Origin: a virus
Virus record (IMG/VR): IMGVR_UViG_3300032157_000010
Location: 1-58,013 of that record
DNA length: 58,013 nucleotides
Strand: one strand, 5' to 3'
A program made the position numbers and the translations under genes. Shown piece by piece: positions 13,074 to 20,565 of the stretch. Below the pieces are notes generated by a model. The model ran no database searches. It saw nothing but the letters and a program-made list of their open reading frames with translations, and was not told the DNA's origin. Positions within the stretch are counted from its first letter, which is position 1; each line of letters begins with the position of its first letter.

Positions 13074-13277
13074 ATGAAGATCCGAGATCTTATTGAAGCG
13101 CTTTAGAAATACCCTGACGACGCGACGGTCACGGCGTTCGATGCAGATGCTGACGGCGTTGCCGAAGTCACCGGCCTGCTGTTCAACCCGACAGGCTCTT
13201 ACCTTGTGGCCGGCGAGGACGGCGATTCCGGAGAGGTCATCAACATGCCGACCCTTCAAATCTGCACCGACGACTAA
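13074..13277 (+). pseudogene. Small conserved phage protein interrupted by an amber codon
   Basis: A 68-codon frame has ATG at 13074 and TAA at 13275-13277, with an in-frame TAG at codon 11 (13104-13106). The sense is continuous on both sides: MKIRDLIEAL before and KYPDDATVTAFDADADG, EVTGLLFNPTGSY after. Relatives of this type usually have Gln at this position, so CAG to TAG is a likely change. TAG is used as a true stop elsewhere here (for example the genes ending at 10696 and 46542), which argues against general recoding. It is a nonsense mutation, a suppressor-dependent gene or a sequence error. Confidence 0.75.
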
Positions 13278-13300
13278 ATCCCAAACTCCCCGACACATGA

Positions 13301-13337
13301 AAAAGGGGCTGGCCCGATGAGAGCCAGCCCCTTTCGT
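13301..13337. terminator. Bidirectional terminator
   Basis: A 12-bp stem (13302-13313 with 13322-13333) has A residues on the left and TTTCGTGTT on the right. It ends the rightward operon and the leftward outer membrane protein gene. Confidence 0.85.
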
Positions 13338-13359
13338 GTTGAAGTGGGAGAGGGGAAGA

Positions 13360-14220
13360 CTAGTCGAGGATCGCGGCCGGGCCCGAGTTCAGCTTCACCT
13401 TCAGGGTGCCCATCACCTTGGTCTCGCCGATCTCGTCGTTGAGGCGAGTGCCGCCAGCGCCTGGCTCGCCGCAGTCTTCGGTCTGACCGCAGGAGTCAGC
13501 CAAGGTTTCCTTGTCGTAGAAGGTATGGGTGCCCTCAACGCCGAGGAAGATGTTGTTGGTGACGGCAAATTCGACACCTCCGCCGACGGTCAGACCGGAA
13601 TGCGTGACATCCTTTGCGGCACCCATTTCGCCGATGCCTGCGTAGGTGAACTCGCTCTCAGTATAGGCCGCCAGCACATAGGCCAACGTGCGTGGGTTGA
13701 CCAGCAGGCCGGCGCGAACACCGAGCGACCACTCGTCGCCTTTCTCGATCGCCTTCAGTTCGGTTCCGGCAACGGAAACCGTGGTCTCGGCGCCGGACAT
13801 GTCGTAGCTGCCGAACGCGCCGAAGACAAAGCGCCCGCGCTGCATGTCGACGCCAAGCTGGCCGCCGCCAGTAACGCCGGAACTGTCAAGGCCGTTCAAT
13901 CCGAACAGTTCGACGCTGGCGCCGGGAGTTCCGCTGCCTTCGCCGCAGATCGGCGTCAGGACTGCTGCGGCCTTATCCGTGTCTGCCGGAGCCGGCTCGG
14001 GGCAAGGCGTGTCGGGAACCGCATTGCGGTAGCTCTCGACGGTGAGATCATGATTCGCGTGGCCATAGCCAAGGCGGCCGCCGACGTAGACGCCGGACCA
14101 GTTCACCGTGGTGCCGGCGACGCTGGGGCCGTCCTTGGTCGAGCCGTTGAAGATATCGGCGCCGAGCACCGGCGACAGCAGCGCGCCCGAGATAGCGAGC
14201 GCCAGGATGGAAGTCTTCAT
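13360..14220 (-). CDS. Outer membrane beta-barrel protein (Omp25/RopB-like)
   Basis: 286 residues with a signal peptide (residues 1 to about 21, ending PVLGA). The mature part begins with WSGVYVGGRLGYG, the hallmark of small alphaproteobacterial outer membrane barrels of the Omp25/RopB and porin_4 type. Alternating strands follow, such as RFVFGAFGSYDMSG, WSLGVRAGLLVNPRTLAYVLAAY and LTVGGGVEFAVTNNIFLGVEG. The C-terminus has a barrel-like strand but does not end in aromatic Phe. GAAGGAAAT precedes the ATG. A phage copy could alter surface receptors or complement modification, as lom does in lambda. A long inverted repeat lies upstream. Confidence 0.85.
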   Translation of the reverse strand: MKTSILALAISGALLSPVLGADIFNGSTKDGPSVAGTTVNWSGVYVGGRLGYGHANHDLTVESYRNAVPDTPCPEPAPADTDKAAAVLTPICGEGSGTPGASVELFGLNGLDSSGVTGGGQLGVDMQRGRFVFGAFGSYDMSGAETTVSVAGTELKAIEKGDEWSLGVRAGLLVNPRTLAYVLAAYTESEFTYAGIGEMGAAKDVTHSGLTVGGGVEFAVTNNIFLGVEGTHTFYDKETLADSCGQTEDCGEPGAGGTRLNDEIGETKVMGTLKVKLNSGPAAILD

Positions 14221-14268
14221 GTGTGATTTCCTTCAGATGTTTGGTTGCAACCGGATCCATCTCAATCA

Positions 14269-14316
14269 TTCGCGTGTCGTGAACAAGCAAAATCGGGACT
14301 GTTCACGACACGCGAA
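14269..14316. promoter_or_regulatory. Perfect 17-bp inverted repeat
   Basis: Bases 14269-14285 and 14300-14316 are exact inverse complements around a 14-base spacer. It lies 49 bases upstream of the outer membrane protein start and 134 bases before the rightward operon at 14451. It is a candidate operator, recombinase site or cruciform. The rest of 14317-14450 shows only a weak TTGACG promoter-like element. Confidence 0.7.
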
Positions 14317-14450
14317 TCGCAAGCTGTGTCTTTTGCGCGACGGTTGGCGTTTGCCGGGAATCGGGCCGAAATGCGGCTTGACGCACCGGGACTGTTTGTG
14401 GAACAAATGCGGTGTCAACAGTGCTGATTTGAAACTTTGGGAGATCTCAC

Positions 14451-14753
14451 ATGCGAGGGCTGAAAGCCTTTTTCGCGGGCGAATGTGCGCAGATGAAAGC
14501 CCGCTCACTGGAAGCTCTGGGCGTCATCGCCCTGTCTTGGTTCGCCACATTCCTCACCTCCGGCTATCTGTTCTGCTTTGCCTGCTGGGTGAGATCTGGA
14601 TCGGCGGCTCTATGCTTTGGCTTTGTCACCCTGATCTGCGGGATCCGGATGGTGATCGCGATGAAAGCTTTCGAGGCCAAGCTGGCGAAGCCTTATCGGT
14701 TCGAGCATGTCGGGGAGCATCGCAAGGCGGTCGGGCGGGAGTTTCAGATATGA
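14451..14753 (+). CDS. Small membrane protein
   Basis: 100 residues with two hydrophobic segments (ALGVIALSWFATFLTSGYLFCFACW and LCFGFVTLICGIRMVIAM) and a basic C-terminus. GGGAG lies before the ATG at 14451. It opens the coupled operon that continues to 20.1 kb, and ends with ATGA. Confidence 0.65.
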   Translation: MRGLKAFFAGECAQMKARSLEALGVIALSWFATFLTSGYLFCFACWVRSGSAALCFGFVTLICGIRMVIAMKAFEAKLAKPYRFEHVGEHRKAVGREFQI

Positions 14754-15049
14754 GCCTTACGGACAAGAATTTGCTTTTGGCACGCCCGCACCCGAACGCC
14801 TTCATCGGCGGCGAGCAGCGCTTGTACAAGCTGGCTAACGGCTATGGCTTGTCGGTGGTCAATGGGGCGATGCTGCGCTCCTACGAGTTCGCCTGGGAGG
14901 TAGCAGTTCTCACCGACATGAAAGAGGACGGCAGCTTCGGCAATCTGACCTATGCAACGCCGCTGACCGATGATGCCGAGGTCTTCTATAGCGACGAAGA
15001 GACCAATGCCTTCATTGAGAAGGCGATTGCCTGGGGAGAAAGCCAATGA
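14750..15049 (+). CDS. Hypothetical protein
   Basis: 99 residues. Start at 14750 by ATGA overlap; a longer open frame exists but its upstream part is a shadow. The product looks globular with beta strands (NGYGLSVVNGAMLRSYEFAWEVAVLT) and an acidic end. The next start overlaps its stop at 15046. Confidence 0.7.
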   Translation: MSLTDKNLLLARPHPNAFIGGEQRLYKLANGYGLSVVNGAMLRSYEFAWEVAVLTDMKEDGSFGNLTYATPLTDDAEVFYSDEETNAFIEKAIAWGESQ

Positions 15050-15969
15050 CCTTCACCCCGAAATACTCCCCCGCCTTCCGCTATTGGGAACTGGCCCTGG
15101 CAGCGTCGGGACTGTCCAGCGCCGATGATCGCGGCCGGCATGAGGTCTGGCGCCATTGGAATTTCGAGGAAGACGGCGATCCGCTGATGACAGGCAAGCC
15201 GCAATGCGGCTACTGGCGCGCTCGGATGAAGGATGGTTCATGGGAGCCTGTGGCCATCACGCGGGATGATTACAAGGGCATTCCGGAGATGGGTGACAAC
15301 CTGATCGCGATTCGCGGCCAGCACCGGATTAAGGTTCCGGCCGAAGACGCCTGGAGCTATTGCGGCCGGAACCCAGTGTCCTATGAGGCTTACAAGGTCG
15401 CCTATGAGACCGGCCGCTTTCCCGGCGAGATCGAGATGCCCGGCATCGGGCACAATTCCGGCGACGACCGGACCGGGCTTGTCCGGGAGAACCTCCTCTA
15501 TCTCACCGGCAAGGTGGAGCAGATCTTAGGCGGCCTTGCCGACGATCTCTCCCGGGCGCAGGCCGACGAGCTGGCCAATTTCCGCGACGCCATCAACGGC
15601 TATCGCAAGGAAGCCGACGCCATGCGCAAAAAGGCCTGCGAGGCCTGGATCGCGGCGCAGAAGGCGGAGAACGCCAACTGGCAGCCCTATCTGACGGCTG
15701 CCGACGAAGCCGCCGGCGCCATCAAGGCCAAGCTGAAACCTTATCTGGAGAAGGATCCGTCGGCCAAGCTTGGGGGCCAAATGGCCAAGCGCGCGAGCCT
15801 GCGCACCAAATGGGTCGCCGAGATCACCGACTGGGAAGCCTTCGCCGCCTATTGCTCAGGGCATCCCAGGGTCAGGGAAGAATTGCAGAAATGCGCCAAT
15901 GCCGAAGCGCGCGGAAGCCGTGAAGAAATGCCCGGTGTCCGTTATATCGAAGAAAGGACCGTGGTATGA
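15046..15969 (+). CDS. Hypothetical protein upstream of RecT
   Basis: 307 residues. Residues 1-100 look globular; a GIGHNSGDD motif near 142-150 starts a second part that is helical and coiled-coil-like (NFRDAINGYRKEADAMRKKACEAW), and the C-terminus is charged. Proteins of this build often precede RecT-type genes in alphaproteobacterial phages and may be accessory factors for recombination. I can name no domain. Confidence 0.7.
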   Translation: MTFTPKYSPAFRYWELALAASGLSSADDRGRHEVWRHWNFEEDGDPLMTGKPQCGYWRARMKDGSWEPVAITRDDYKGIPEMGDNLIAIRGQHRIKVPAEDAWSYCGRNPVSYEAYKVAYETGRFPGEIEMPGIGHNSGDDRTGLVRENLLYLTGKVEQILGGLADDLSRAQADELANFRDAINGYRKEADAMRKKACEAWIAAQKAENANWQPYLTAADEAAGAIKAKLKPYLEKDPSAKLGGQMAKRASLRTKWVAEITDWEAFAAYCSGHPRVREELQKCANAEARGSREEMPGVRYIEERTVV

Positions 15970-16049
15970 TCAAGAAGTTCACGAGCTGGCTTGTCTGGCA
16001 CTGCATCGAGCGCTGGGATGATCTGCTCGACAAGGATTGGAAACGCTAA
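15966..16049 (+). CDS. 27-residue microprotein
   Basis: ATG at 15966 overlaps the preceding stop. The peptide has a Trp-rich amphipathic helix (FTSWLVWHCIERWDDLLD), typical of membrane-interacting peptides. Coupling by overlap on the left is the main support. Confidence 0.45.
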   Translation: MIKKFTSWLVWHCIERWDDLLDKDWKR

Positions 16050-16136
16050 TTGATCGTCTTTCACCCGCTCTGGCTGCTTGTGTGCATTCTTGCGTGGGTG
16101 GGGATTTATTATCTGGTGAAGTGGATTTTCTTTTAG
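16050..16136 (+). CDS. 28-residue membrane peptide
   Basis: The frame starts at a TTG directly after the previous stop and is one hydrophobic helix (LWLLVCILAWVGIYYLVKW). The ribosome binding site is weak (AAGGA about 13 bases upstream), so it may depend on re-initiation after the microprotein. Confidence 0.4.
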   Translation: MIVFHPLWLLVCILAWVGIYYLVKWIFF

Positions 16137-16146
16137 GGAGGGAGAG

Positions 16147-17091
16147 ATGGAAGGCAACGGTTCAAAGGCGGTGACGATCGCGGCGGGGAAGGCTCCGCTC
16201 GCATTGGTGCCGACGACTTTCGATGAAGTGATGCGCTTTGCCAATATGGCGGTGAAGTCCGGCCGGATCGGTAAGGGCATGGATGACGGCGAGGCGCTCG
16301 CGCACGCCCAGATGATAATTTTACAGGGACTTGAACTGCACATCTCGCCGATGCAGGCCTTGAACGGCATCACGCTGATCAACGGCAATCCGTGCATCAA
16401 GGCCCAGCTCGGCCGCGCCCTGGTGCGCCGAGCCGGGCACCGGATCGAGGAATCGATGACCGGTGAGGGCGACGATCGCACCGCCCATTGCAAGATCACC
16501 CGCGGCGACACCGGCGAGGTGATCGAGACCTCCTTCTCGGTCGCCGATGCCAAGCAGGCCAGGCTGTGGTCGCCCGAGCCCAAGGTGGAGCGCTGGAACA
16601 AGTTCGAGAAGAAGAAGGAGCTCAAGGACAATGACAGCGCCTGGTACCGCTTCCCGACGCGCATGATGAAGCACCGGGCGTTCGGCCATTGCGCCTATGA
16701 CGCCTGCGCCGAAGTGATGCTGGGCATGTCGTTCGCCGAGATCATGGAGGACGAAGCGCATGAGGAGCACCGCGGCGAGGTCCGCTCCGTCCCCGACATT
16801 CCCCCGCCGCCGGAAGAACTGACGGATGATGCCGCCTTCGTGGCGGAGATGACGCAGGTTTCACCGGAAGAGCCGGACGAGACCCAACTCGATCTGGAAG
16901 ATGCCGTCACCCTGGAATTCGTGTCCCAGGCATTGGTCAACTTCCAGTGCAAGGCGTCGAACGCCACGACATCAGAGGAAATAGAGGCAGCCTGGGAAGA
17001 ATTCGAGGCCGAGACCGACGGCAAATGCCCGGCAGATCTGAAGCATTCGGCCGAAATCAGCTATGAGACGCAGATGGCGAGGCTGGGATGA
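16147..17091 (+). CDS. recT: RecT-like single-strand annealing protein
   Basis: 314 residues. The domain at about 20-215 follows the RecT/Bet-type order: DEVMRFANMAVKSG, HISPMQALNGITLINGNPCIKAQL, then KHRAFGHCAYDACAEVMLG. The acidic C-terminus (215-314) is rich in Glu and Asp, as in phage RecT proteins. It would anneal complementary DNA during recombination and genome concatenation. GGGAGGG precedes the ATG at 16147. Partner exonuclease is not obvious; the PD-(D/E)XK protein at 18004 is a candidate. Confidence 0.85.
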   Translation: MEGNGSKAVTIAAGKAPLALVPTTFDEVMRFANMAVKSGRIGKGMDDGEALAHAQMIILQGLELHISPMQALNGITLINGNPCIKAQLGRALVRRAGHRIEESMTGEGDDRTAHCKITRGDTGEVIETSFSVADAKQARLWSPEPKVERWNKFEKKKELKDNDSAWYRFPTRMMKHRAFGHCAYDACAEVMLGMSFAEIMEDEAHEEHRGEVRSVPDIPPPPEELTDDAAFVAEMTQVSPEEPDETQLDLEDAVTLEFVSQALVNFQCKASNATTSEEIEAAWEEFEAETDGKCPADLKHSAEISYETQMARLG

Positions 17092-17270
17092 TCGATAGAC
17101 AACAGAGATACAGAAACTTTGTGGTGGGATGGTGCATCATCTCCCTGATCGGCATAATTTCGGCCGTGCTTATCAGTGTCGGCCTCGGCAACAGCGGCTT
17201 CCTTGCCGCAGGTATTGCTCTGTTCCTCTATATGATCATCGGCATCATTCTGTTGGGCAGGATGCCGTGA
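17088..17270 (+). CDS. Two-helix membrane protein
   Basis: 60 residues in an ATGA-coupled position with two hydrophobic stretches (VVGWCIISLIGIISAVLISVG and SGFLAAGIALFLYMIIGIIL). It has the size of a small holin or membrane accessory protein, but it is far from the lysis genes. Function unknown. Confidence 0.65.
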   Translation: MIDRQQRYRNFVVGWCIISLIGIISAVLISVGLGNSGFLAAGIALFLYMIIGIILLGRMP

Positions 17271-17608
17271 AACAGCTCATCACGGACGAGCAGATCGAGG
17301 CCGTCTTTGCCTATCTGCGCGACGGCGCGGAGGTTGCGGCGCAAGCCAAGGCCGACGTGTCGATCGCAGACTTCCGGGTCGAGAAAGCGTTCTCGGAACT
17401 TCTCCTGCAGGCTCCAAAAGGCCTGCCGGCCGACATGCGCAAAGCTTGGGCCAAGGCGCACCCGGATTACGAGAAGGCCGTGATCATCGCGGCCGAGTGC
17501 GAAAAGCAGCTCGAGCTGCACCGGCGGCTGCTCATGCAGGCAACGGCCACCATCGATGCCTGGCGCACGCAGAGCTCGTCCGAGCGGGCATTGGGGAGGA
17601 TGGGGTGA
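17267..17608 (+). CDS. Helical hypothetical protein
   Basis: 113 residues from a GTG that overlaps the preceding TGA. Mostly helical and charged (LRDGAEVAAQAKADVSIADFRVEKAFSELLL; EKQLELHRRLLMQA). The next ATG overlaps its stop. No family recognised. Confidence 0.65.
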   Translation: MKQLITDEQIEAVFAYLRDGAEVAAQAKADVSIADFRVEKAFSELLLQAPKGLPADMRKAWAKAHPDYEKAVIIAAECEKQLELHRRLLMQATATIDAWRTQSSSERALGRMG

Positions 17609-17778
17609 TGGACCCTTGGGACGAACTTCTTGCCGAATGCAAGGGCAGCGCCTTGCGCCGGCCATTGCTGCTTCTGGTGATCGTGTGCTTTGCGATTTCG
17701 ATTCTGGGCTGTGCGGCCAAAGCCGGTCCCGACAAACGCGAAGCGGTGAATTCTATTCTTTGCTGTGGGGGAAGGTGA
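17608..17778 (+). CDS. Small membrane-anchored or lipoprotein-like peptide
   Basis: 56 residues. After an 18-residue polar start, a hydrophobic helix (RPLLLLVIVCFAISILGCAA) ends in LGCA, which fits a lipobox, so it may be a lipoprotein. The C-terminus contains CCGGR. It is not near the lysis genes, so a spanin role is unlikely. Coupled on both sides. Confidence 0.5.
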   Translation: MDPWDELLAECKGSALRRPLLLLVIVCFAISILGCAAKAGPDKREAVNSILCCGGR

Positions 17779-18002
17779 TGAGATCGGAGGCTTTGGACCG
17801 CATCGATTGGGCAGCCGTCGTCAGAAAAGTGCTCGACAGGCATCCGGGTGCCGAGGTGCCCGATGCTGCCGTCGAGGAACTCGGCATGGAAATGCGGGAG
17901 CGCTGCCAGGCGGTGTTCTCCGGAGCGGCTAGGGGAATCAAGCGGTCAGTCGACAAGCATGTCGCGCTGGGCATGATCCGTCATCCGGAAGGGGGAAGGT
18001 GA
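17778..18002 (+). CDS. Hypothetical protein
   Basis: 74 residues, start at 17778 overlapping the previous stop. Helical (DWAAVVRKVLDRHPGAEVPDAAVEELGMEMRE). It precedes the nuclease gene by one base after its stop. No family recognised. Confidence 0.6.
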   Translation: MRSEALDRIDWAAVVRKVLDRHPGAEVPDAAVEELGMEMRERCQAVFSGAARGIKRSVDKHVALGMIRHPEGGR

Positions 18003-18003
18003 C

Positions 18004-18342
18004 ATGGGGAAGATGTCGCGCACGAAGGGATCGCTCATGGAAAGAGCGATCGTGAAGATCCTGCAGGGCTGCGGCTTTGCAGCGGAGCGCGTGCCGCTCT
18101 CGGGCGGGGCGGGGGGCAAGTTCTCGGGCGATATCGACCTGCCCTATAACGGCCGCGACACGCGCTGGGAATGCAAGATCAGGGCCGACGGCTTCAAGGA
18201 GATCTATTCCTGGCTCGCCGATCACCACGGCCTGTTCATCCGCGCCGACCGGAAGGAAGCTTTGGTCGTGCTCCGGCTTTCCGATTTCCTCGATGTGATC
18301 AAGGCGGCCGAAGGCGAACGGGTCAAGAAGGAGGCGGCATGA
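18004..18342 (+). CDS. PD-(D/E)XK nuclease, Holliday-junction-resolvase-like
   Basis: 112 residues. The core is visible: basic N-terminal helix with E14, VPLSGGAGGKFSGDIDLP with D43 and D45, and WECKIR with E56 and K58, the arrangement of PD-(D/E)XK nucleases of the Hjc/VRR-NUC type. YSWLADHHGLFIRADRKEALVVL completes the fold. It likely cleaves branched DNA during replication or packaging and fits beside the RecT-like gene. The substrate cannot be read directly. Confidence 0.8.
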   Translation: MGKMSRTKGSLMERAIVKILQGCGFAAERVPLSGGAGGKFSGDIDLPYNGRDTRWECKIRADGFKEIYSWLADHHGLFIRADRKEALVVLRLSDFLDVIKAAEGERVKKEAA

Positions 18343-18542
18343 CCCGCCAGGAGCGCCGCGCGATCCGCCATGATGTCCGCAAGATCTGGTTCTGGGCGAT
18401 GCTGATCACGGTGATGGCGGCGGTTGCGCTTAGGCGCCAGCCCTGGTTTGCCATCGAGTGGTGGTGGGTGCCGGTTAGCGCAGTCGCGATCAATGCGCTG
18501 TGCACATGGCTGGCGACGAAGATGGTTTGGGGGAACAGATGA
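18339..18542 (+). CDS. Small membrane protein
   Basis: 67 residues, ATG overlapping the nuclease stop. Basic start, then a transmembrane stretch (IWFWAMLITVMAAVAL) and a second one (WVPVSAVAINALCTWLA). Role unknown. Confidence 0.6.
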   Translation: MTRQERRAIRHDVRKIWFWAMLITVMAAVALRRQPWFAIEWWWVPVSAVAINALCTWLATKMVWGNR

Positions 18543-18826
18543 GCCAAGCCAAGGGTGGAGAGATCGTCGGGCACAGGATCGAACTCGACGCGGATCGCTA
18601 TGTGTGGGTCGGCCGTGACGATGAGCATTTCTATCTTCTGTTCGTCAACGGCAAAGTGGAAACGCGCATTGCGCTGTCGCGGGAAGCGGCCGAGGCGCTG
18701 CACCGGCTGCTCAGTCCCAGCTTCCCCGAACATGCGGTCAAGATGTTCATGCCGCTCCTGGAAAGCCTAGCCGATGGCGCTGCCGGCCGGATGGTCTGGC
18801 GAGAGGTAGCGGAGCCGCCGAAATGA
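18539..18826 (+). CDS. Hypothetical protein
   Basis: 95 residues from the ATG at 18539 (ATGA overlap); an upstream start would lie inside the previous gene. Beta strands at the start (YVWVGRDDEHFYLLFVNGKVETRIAL) followed by helices. No family recognised. Confidence 0.65.
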   Translation: MSQAKGGEIVGHRIELDADRYVWVGRDDEHFYLLFVNGKVETRIALSREAAEALHRLLSPSFPEHAVKMFMPLLESLADGAAGRMVWREVAEPPK

Positions 18827-19251
18827 AGCGCAAGCCGCCGACGCTGCGTGAGAAGCTCGCCTCGGCGCTGCTGGAGATCTTCCGACTTCGCGGCGATCCG
18901 ATCCCGCGCGACATCGCCAAGATGATGTCCGCGGACCAGATCTGTTCGCTGGTACAATGGGACCACGATGCCGGCTTCGTCGCCCATGGCGCGGGCAATC
19001 ATCCGACCGAGATCTCGCCGCGCCTGATCCTGGAGCATCGCTGGAAGACCAGCAAGGTCGACCAGCCGGCCATTGCGAAATGCGACAGGCTCTCCCAGGC
19101 GCATGACGAATTCCGGGCCCGCGTGCTCGCGATCAAGGAGGGACGCCCGATCGAGAAGGCGCCGACGATCAAATCCAGGGGCTTCCCGACGAAGGAAGAG
19201 CGCCAAGCGATGAAGGAGCGCTATGCGCGCAAGAGGGAGGAGAAGGCATGA
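18823..19251 (+). CDS. HNH-like nuclease
   Basis: 142 residues. The central order WDHDAGFVAHGAGNHPTEISPRLILEHRWKTSKVDQPAIAK follows a phage HNH-type family (DHD, gap, Gly-rich turn, HPxNLxP, HxxKTxxD). The C-terminus IKSRGFPTKEERQ is also typical. It is an operon gene, not an obvious insert, and is coupled by overlaps. It may process DNA ends in packaging or recombination. Confidence 0.6.
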   Translation: MKRKPPTLREKLASALLEIFRLRGDPIPRDIAKMMSADQICSLVQWDHDAGFVAHGAGNHPTEISPRLILEHRWKTSKVDQPAIAKCDRLSQAHDEFRARVLAIKEGRPIEKAPTIKSRGFPTKEERQAMKERYARKREEKA

Positions 19252-19484
19252 CACCGTTGGAAGCAATGGCGAAGGCAATGCGTGGACGTGACCCGCATTG
19301 TGTTCATTTGGATCTTGATGGTTATTTCCAGGAACTTGCCCGCGCCGCTCTCCTGGCTCTGGCAGAGGTGGAGTTGCCGGAGGCCGTACCGACGGCTGGA
19401 GCGATAGCAATCGACGGCATGGAAGAGAAAGCGGAAGCCGCCTTCCGCGCCATGCTGCGCGCCATTGCGGAGGCCAAATGCTGA
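19248..19484 (+). CDS. Hypothetical protein
   Basis: 78 residues with a C-terminal helix (EEKAEAAFRAMLRAIAEAK) and a His/Cys-containing start (RGRDPHCVHLDLDGYFQELA). Overlaps both neighbours by a few bases. No family recognised. Confidence 0.65.
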   Translation: MTPLEAMAKAMRGRDPHCVHLDLDGYFQELARAALLALAEVELPEAVPTAGAIAIDGMEEKAEAAFRAMLRAIAEAKC

Positions 19485-19792
19485 CCCAGCGCCAGGCCCA
19501 GGTGCTTCGCTTCATCGAAGAGGTGAACAAGGAGGAGGGGACCTCGCCCAGCTATGAGGAGATCATGGCGCATCTGGGCCTGGTGTCGAAATCGGGTGTG
19601 CACCGGATTGTTGGGGCTTTGGAGGAGCGCGGCTTCATCAGGCGGGTGAAGCATCGGCGCCGGGCGATCGAGGTGATCCGCAAGGTGTCATCGATCGGGG
19701 CGGTCAATGACGACTTCGAGCGCGGTTACGAGTCGGGCTACATCAAGGGCTTCGACGACGGGGTCGCCTTTGTCGAGGGGGGGAAGAAATGA
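19478..19792 (+). CDS. LexA-like N-terminal HTH regulator
   Basis: 104 residues. Residues 1-65 match the LexA DNA-binding domain: LTQRQAQVLRFIEEV, then SPSYEEIMAHLGLVSKSGVHRIVGALEERGFIRR. The C-terminus has no peptidase (Ser-Lys) domain, so it cannot self-cleave. It may repress the early operon or a host SOS-type site. Coupled to neighbours by overlaps. Confidence 0.8.
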   Translation: MLTQRQAQVLRFIEEVNKEEGTSPSYEEIMAHLGLVSKSGVHRIVGALEERGFIRRVKHRRRAIEVIRKVSSIGAVNDDFERGYESGYIKGFDDGVAFVEGGKK

Positions 19793-19995
19793 GTGCTGAC
19801 TATCGATGCAAGTCCTGCGGCGGCGTGGTCCCGCGCGGATATCGCATGAAGCAATGCAGTTGCGGCAAGGTCATGGTGGATTGGGGCGCGAGCAATTACA
19901 GCACGATCAGGGTGCTTTGGCCTAGCGGCAACCCCGATGACTGGGTCGAGGTGATCGACCAGATGATGATGCCGGAAGATGAGGACAAGAAATGA
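19789..19995 (+). CDS. Zinc-ribbon-like small protein
   Basis: 68 residues with CKSC and CSCG, two metal-binding pairs in the first 27 residues. The rest is acidic (PDDWVEVIDQMMMPEDEDKK). It overlaps the regulator before it and the frame after it. Role unknown. Confidence 0.65.
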   Translation: MSADYRCKSCGGVVPRGYRMKQCSCGKVMVDWGASNYSTIRVLWPSGNPDDWVEVIDQMMMPEDEDKK

Positions 19996-20144
19996 GCTAC
20001 GCCCGGCGTATGCTTTCCTGGCTTTTCGGGGCGGGACGGGAGGAGGCTTTGCCCAAGCTCAAGCTTATCGAATCGTGCCCGTCACCGCTAGCTCGACGAA
20101 ATGATAGCTGGCCCGCCCTGCCAAAATTGCAGATAAAGCAATGA
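19992..20144 (+). CDS. Last small gene of the rightward operon
   Basis: 50 residues from an ATGA overlap at 19992. The start MSYARRMLSWLFG looks like a short amphipathic segment; the rest is poor in motifs. It ends 18 bases before the convergent leftward gene ending at 20163. The C-terminal part could be read-through into non-coding DNA. Confidence 0.4.
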   Translation: MSYARRMLSWLFGAGREEALPKLKLIESCPSPLARRNDSWPALPKLQIKQ

Positions 20145-20162
20145 TGGCAAGGTTGACCGGGC

Positions 20163-20399
20163 CTATCTTGCCAGCAGCTTCAAGGCATCTTCCAATCGCC
20201 AATTGGCGCCGAGCAGGGCGGAGATGACGGCTAGTTTGATGAGCCAGTGATCGAAGACAAGCGTCCAGTTGATCCCGGCCTTTGGAGCTTTCAACGCGCG
20301 GATTTCCTTTCGCAAGCCTCGGATATCCTGTCGCAGGACGGCCTGATTTCTCAAAACCTCCCGCAAGTCCTGGGAGATCGCCCAGAGCTGATGTGTCAT
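20163..20399 (-). CDS. Putative holin-type membrane protein
   Basis: 78 residues. N-terminal coiled-coil segment (SQDLREVLRNQAVLRQDIRGLRKEI) followed by one hydrophobic helix (WTLVFDHWLIKLAVISALLGANW). The location after the spanin and endolysin genes suggests a holin or antiholin. One membrane segment with a cytoplasmic coiled coil is seen in some holins; the assignment rests on position. Confidence 0.5.
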   Translation of the reverse strand: MTHQLWAISQDLREVLRNQAVLRQDIRGLRKEIRALKAPKAGINWTLVFDHWLIKLAVISALLGANWRLEDALKLLAR

Positions 20400-20501
20400 A
20401 GGTCCGGTCCCAGAAGTCTGCGCGCTGTTTCATCGAGTTGTCTTCTTCCATACCGAGTGAGAGTCATGCTATGACGCTGGCTGGGCCTTTACAGGCTCCT
20501 T

Positions 20502-20557
20502 GACCAGGCCGGGGAATCTCCTGTCGCGCGCAAGCACTGGACGAAACCGGCCTGGTC
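20502..20557. promoter_or_regulatory. 11-bp inverted repeat in the lysis cassette
   Basis: GACCAGGCCGG (20502-20512) pairs exactly with CCGGCCTGGTC (20547-20557) across a 34-base loop. It lies between the outer spanin stop and the putative holin gene. No T tract follows, so an RNA control element is possible. Confidence 0.5.
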
Positions 20558-20565
20558 TTGAGAAG

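Noticed and set aside
13104-13106. Genome-wide TAG recoding
   Set aside because: Only one in-frame TAG was noticed, and TAG ends other genes normally (for example at 10696 and 46542).
14269-14316. Invertible promoter
   Set aside because: The spacer is only 14 bases, too short to hold a promoter, and no nearby tyrosine or active serine recombinase is seen.
1-20144. Phage-plasmid or temperate lifestyle
   Set aside because: No integrase, ParA, clear cI-like repressor or plasmid partition system is seen. The LexA-like and RHH proteins alone do not prove lysogeny.
20065-20451. Leftward ORF of 128 residues overlapping the putative holin
   Set aside because: It overlaps the 20163-20399 gene in another frame for most of its length and its first 90 residues look like shadow composition. 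Its end has one hydrophobic stretch, but no good start codon is near it.
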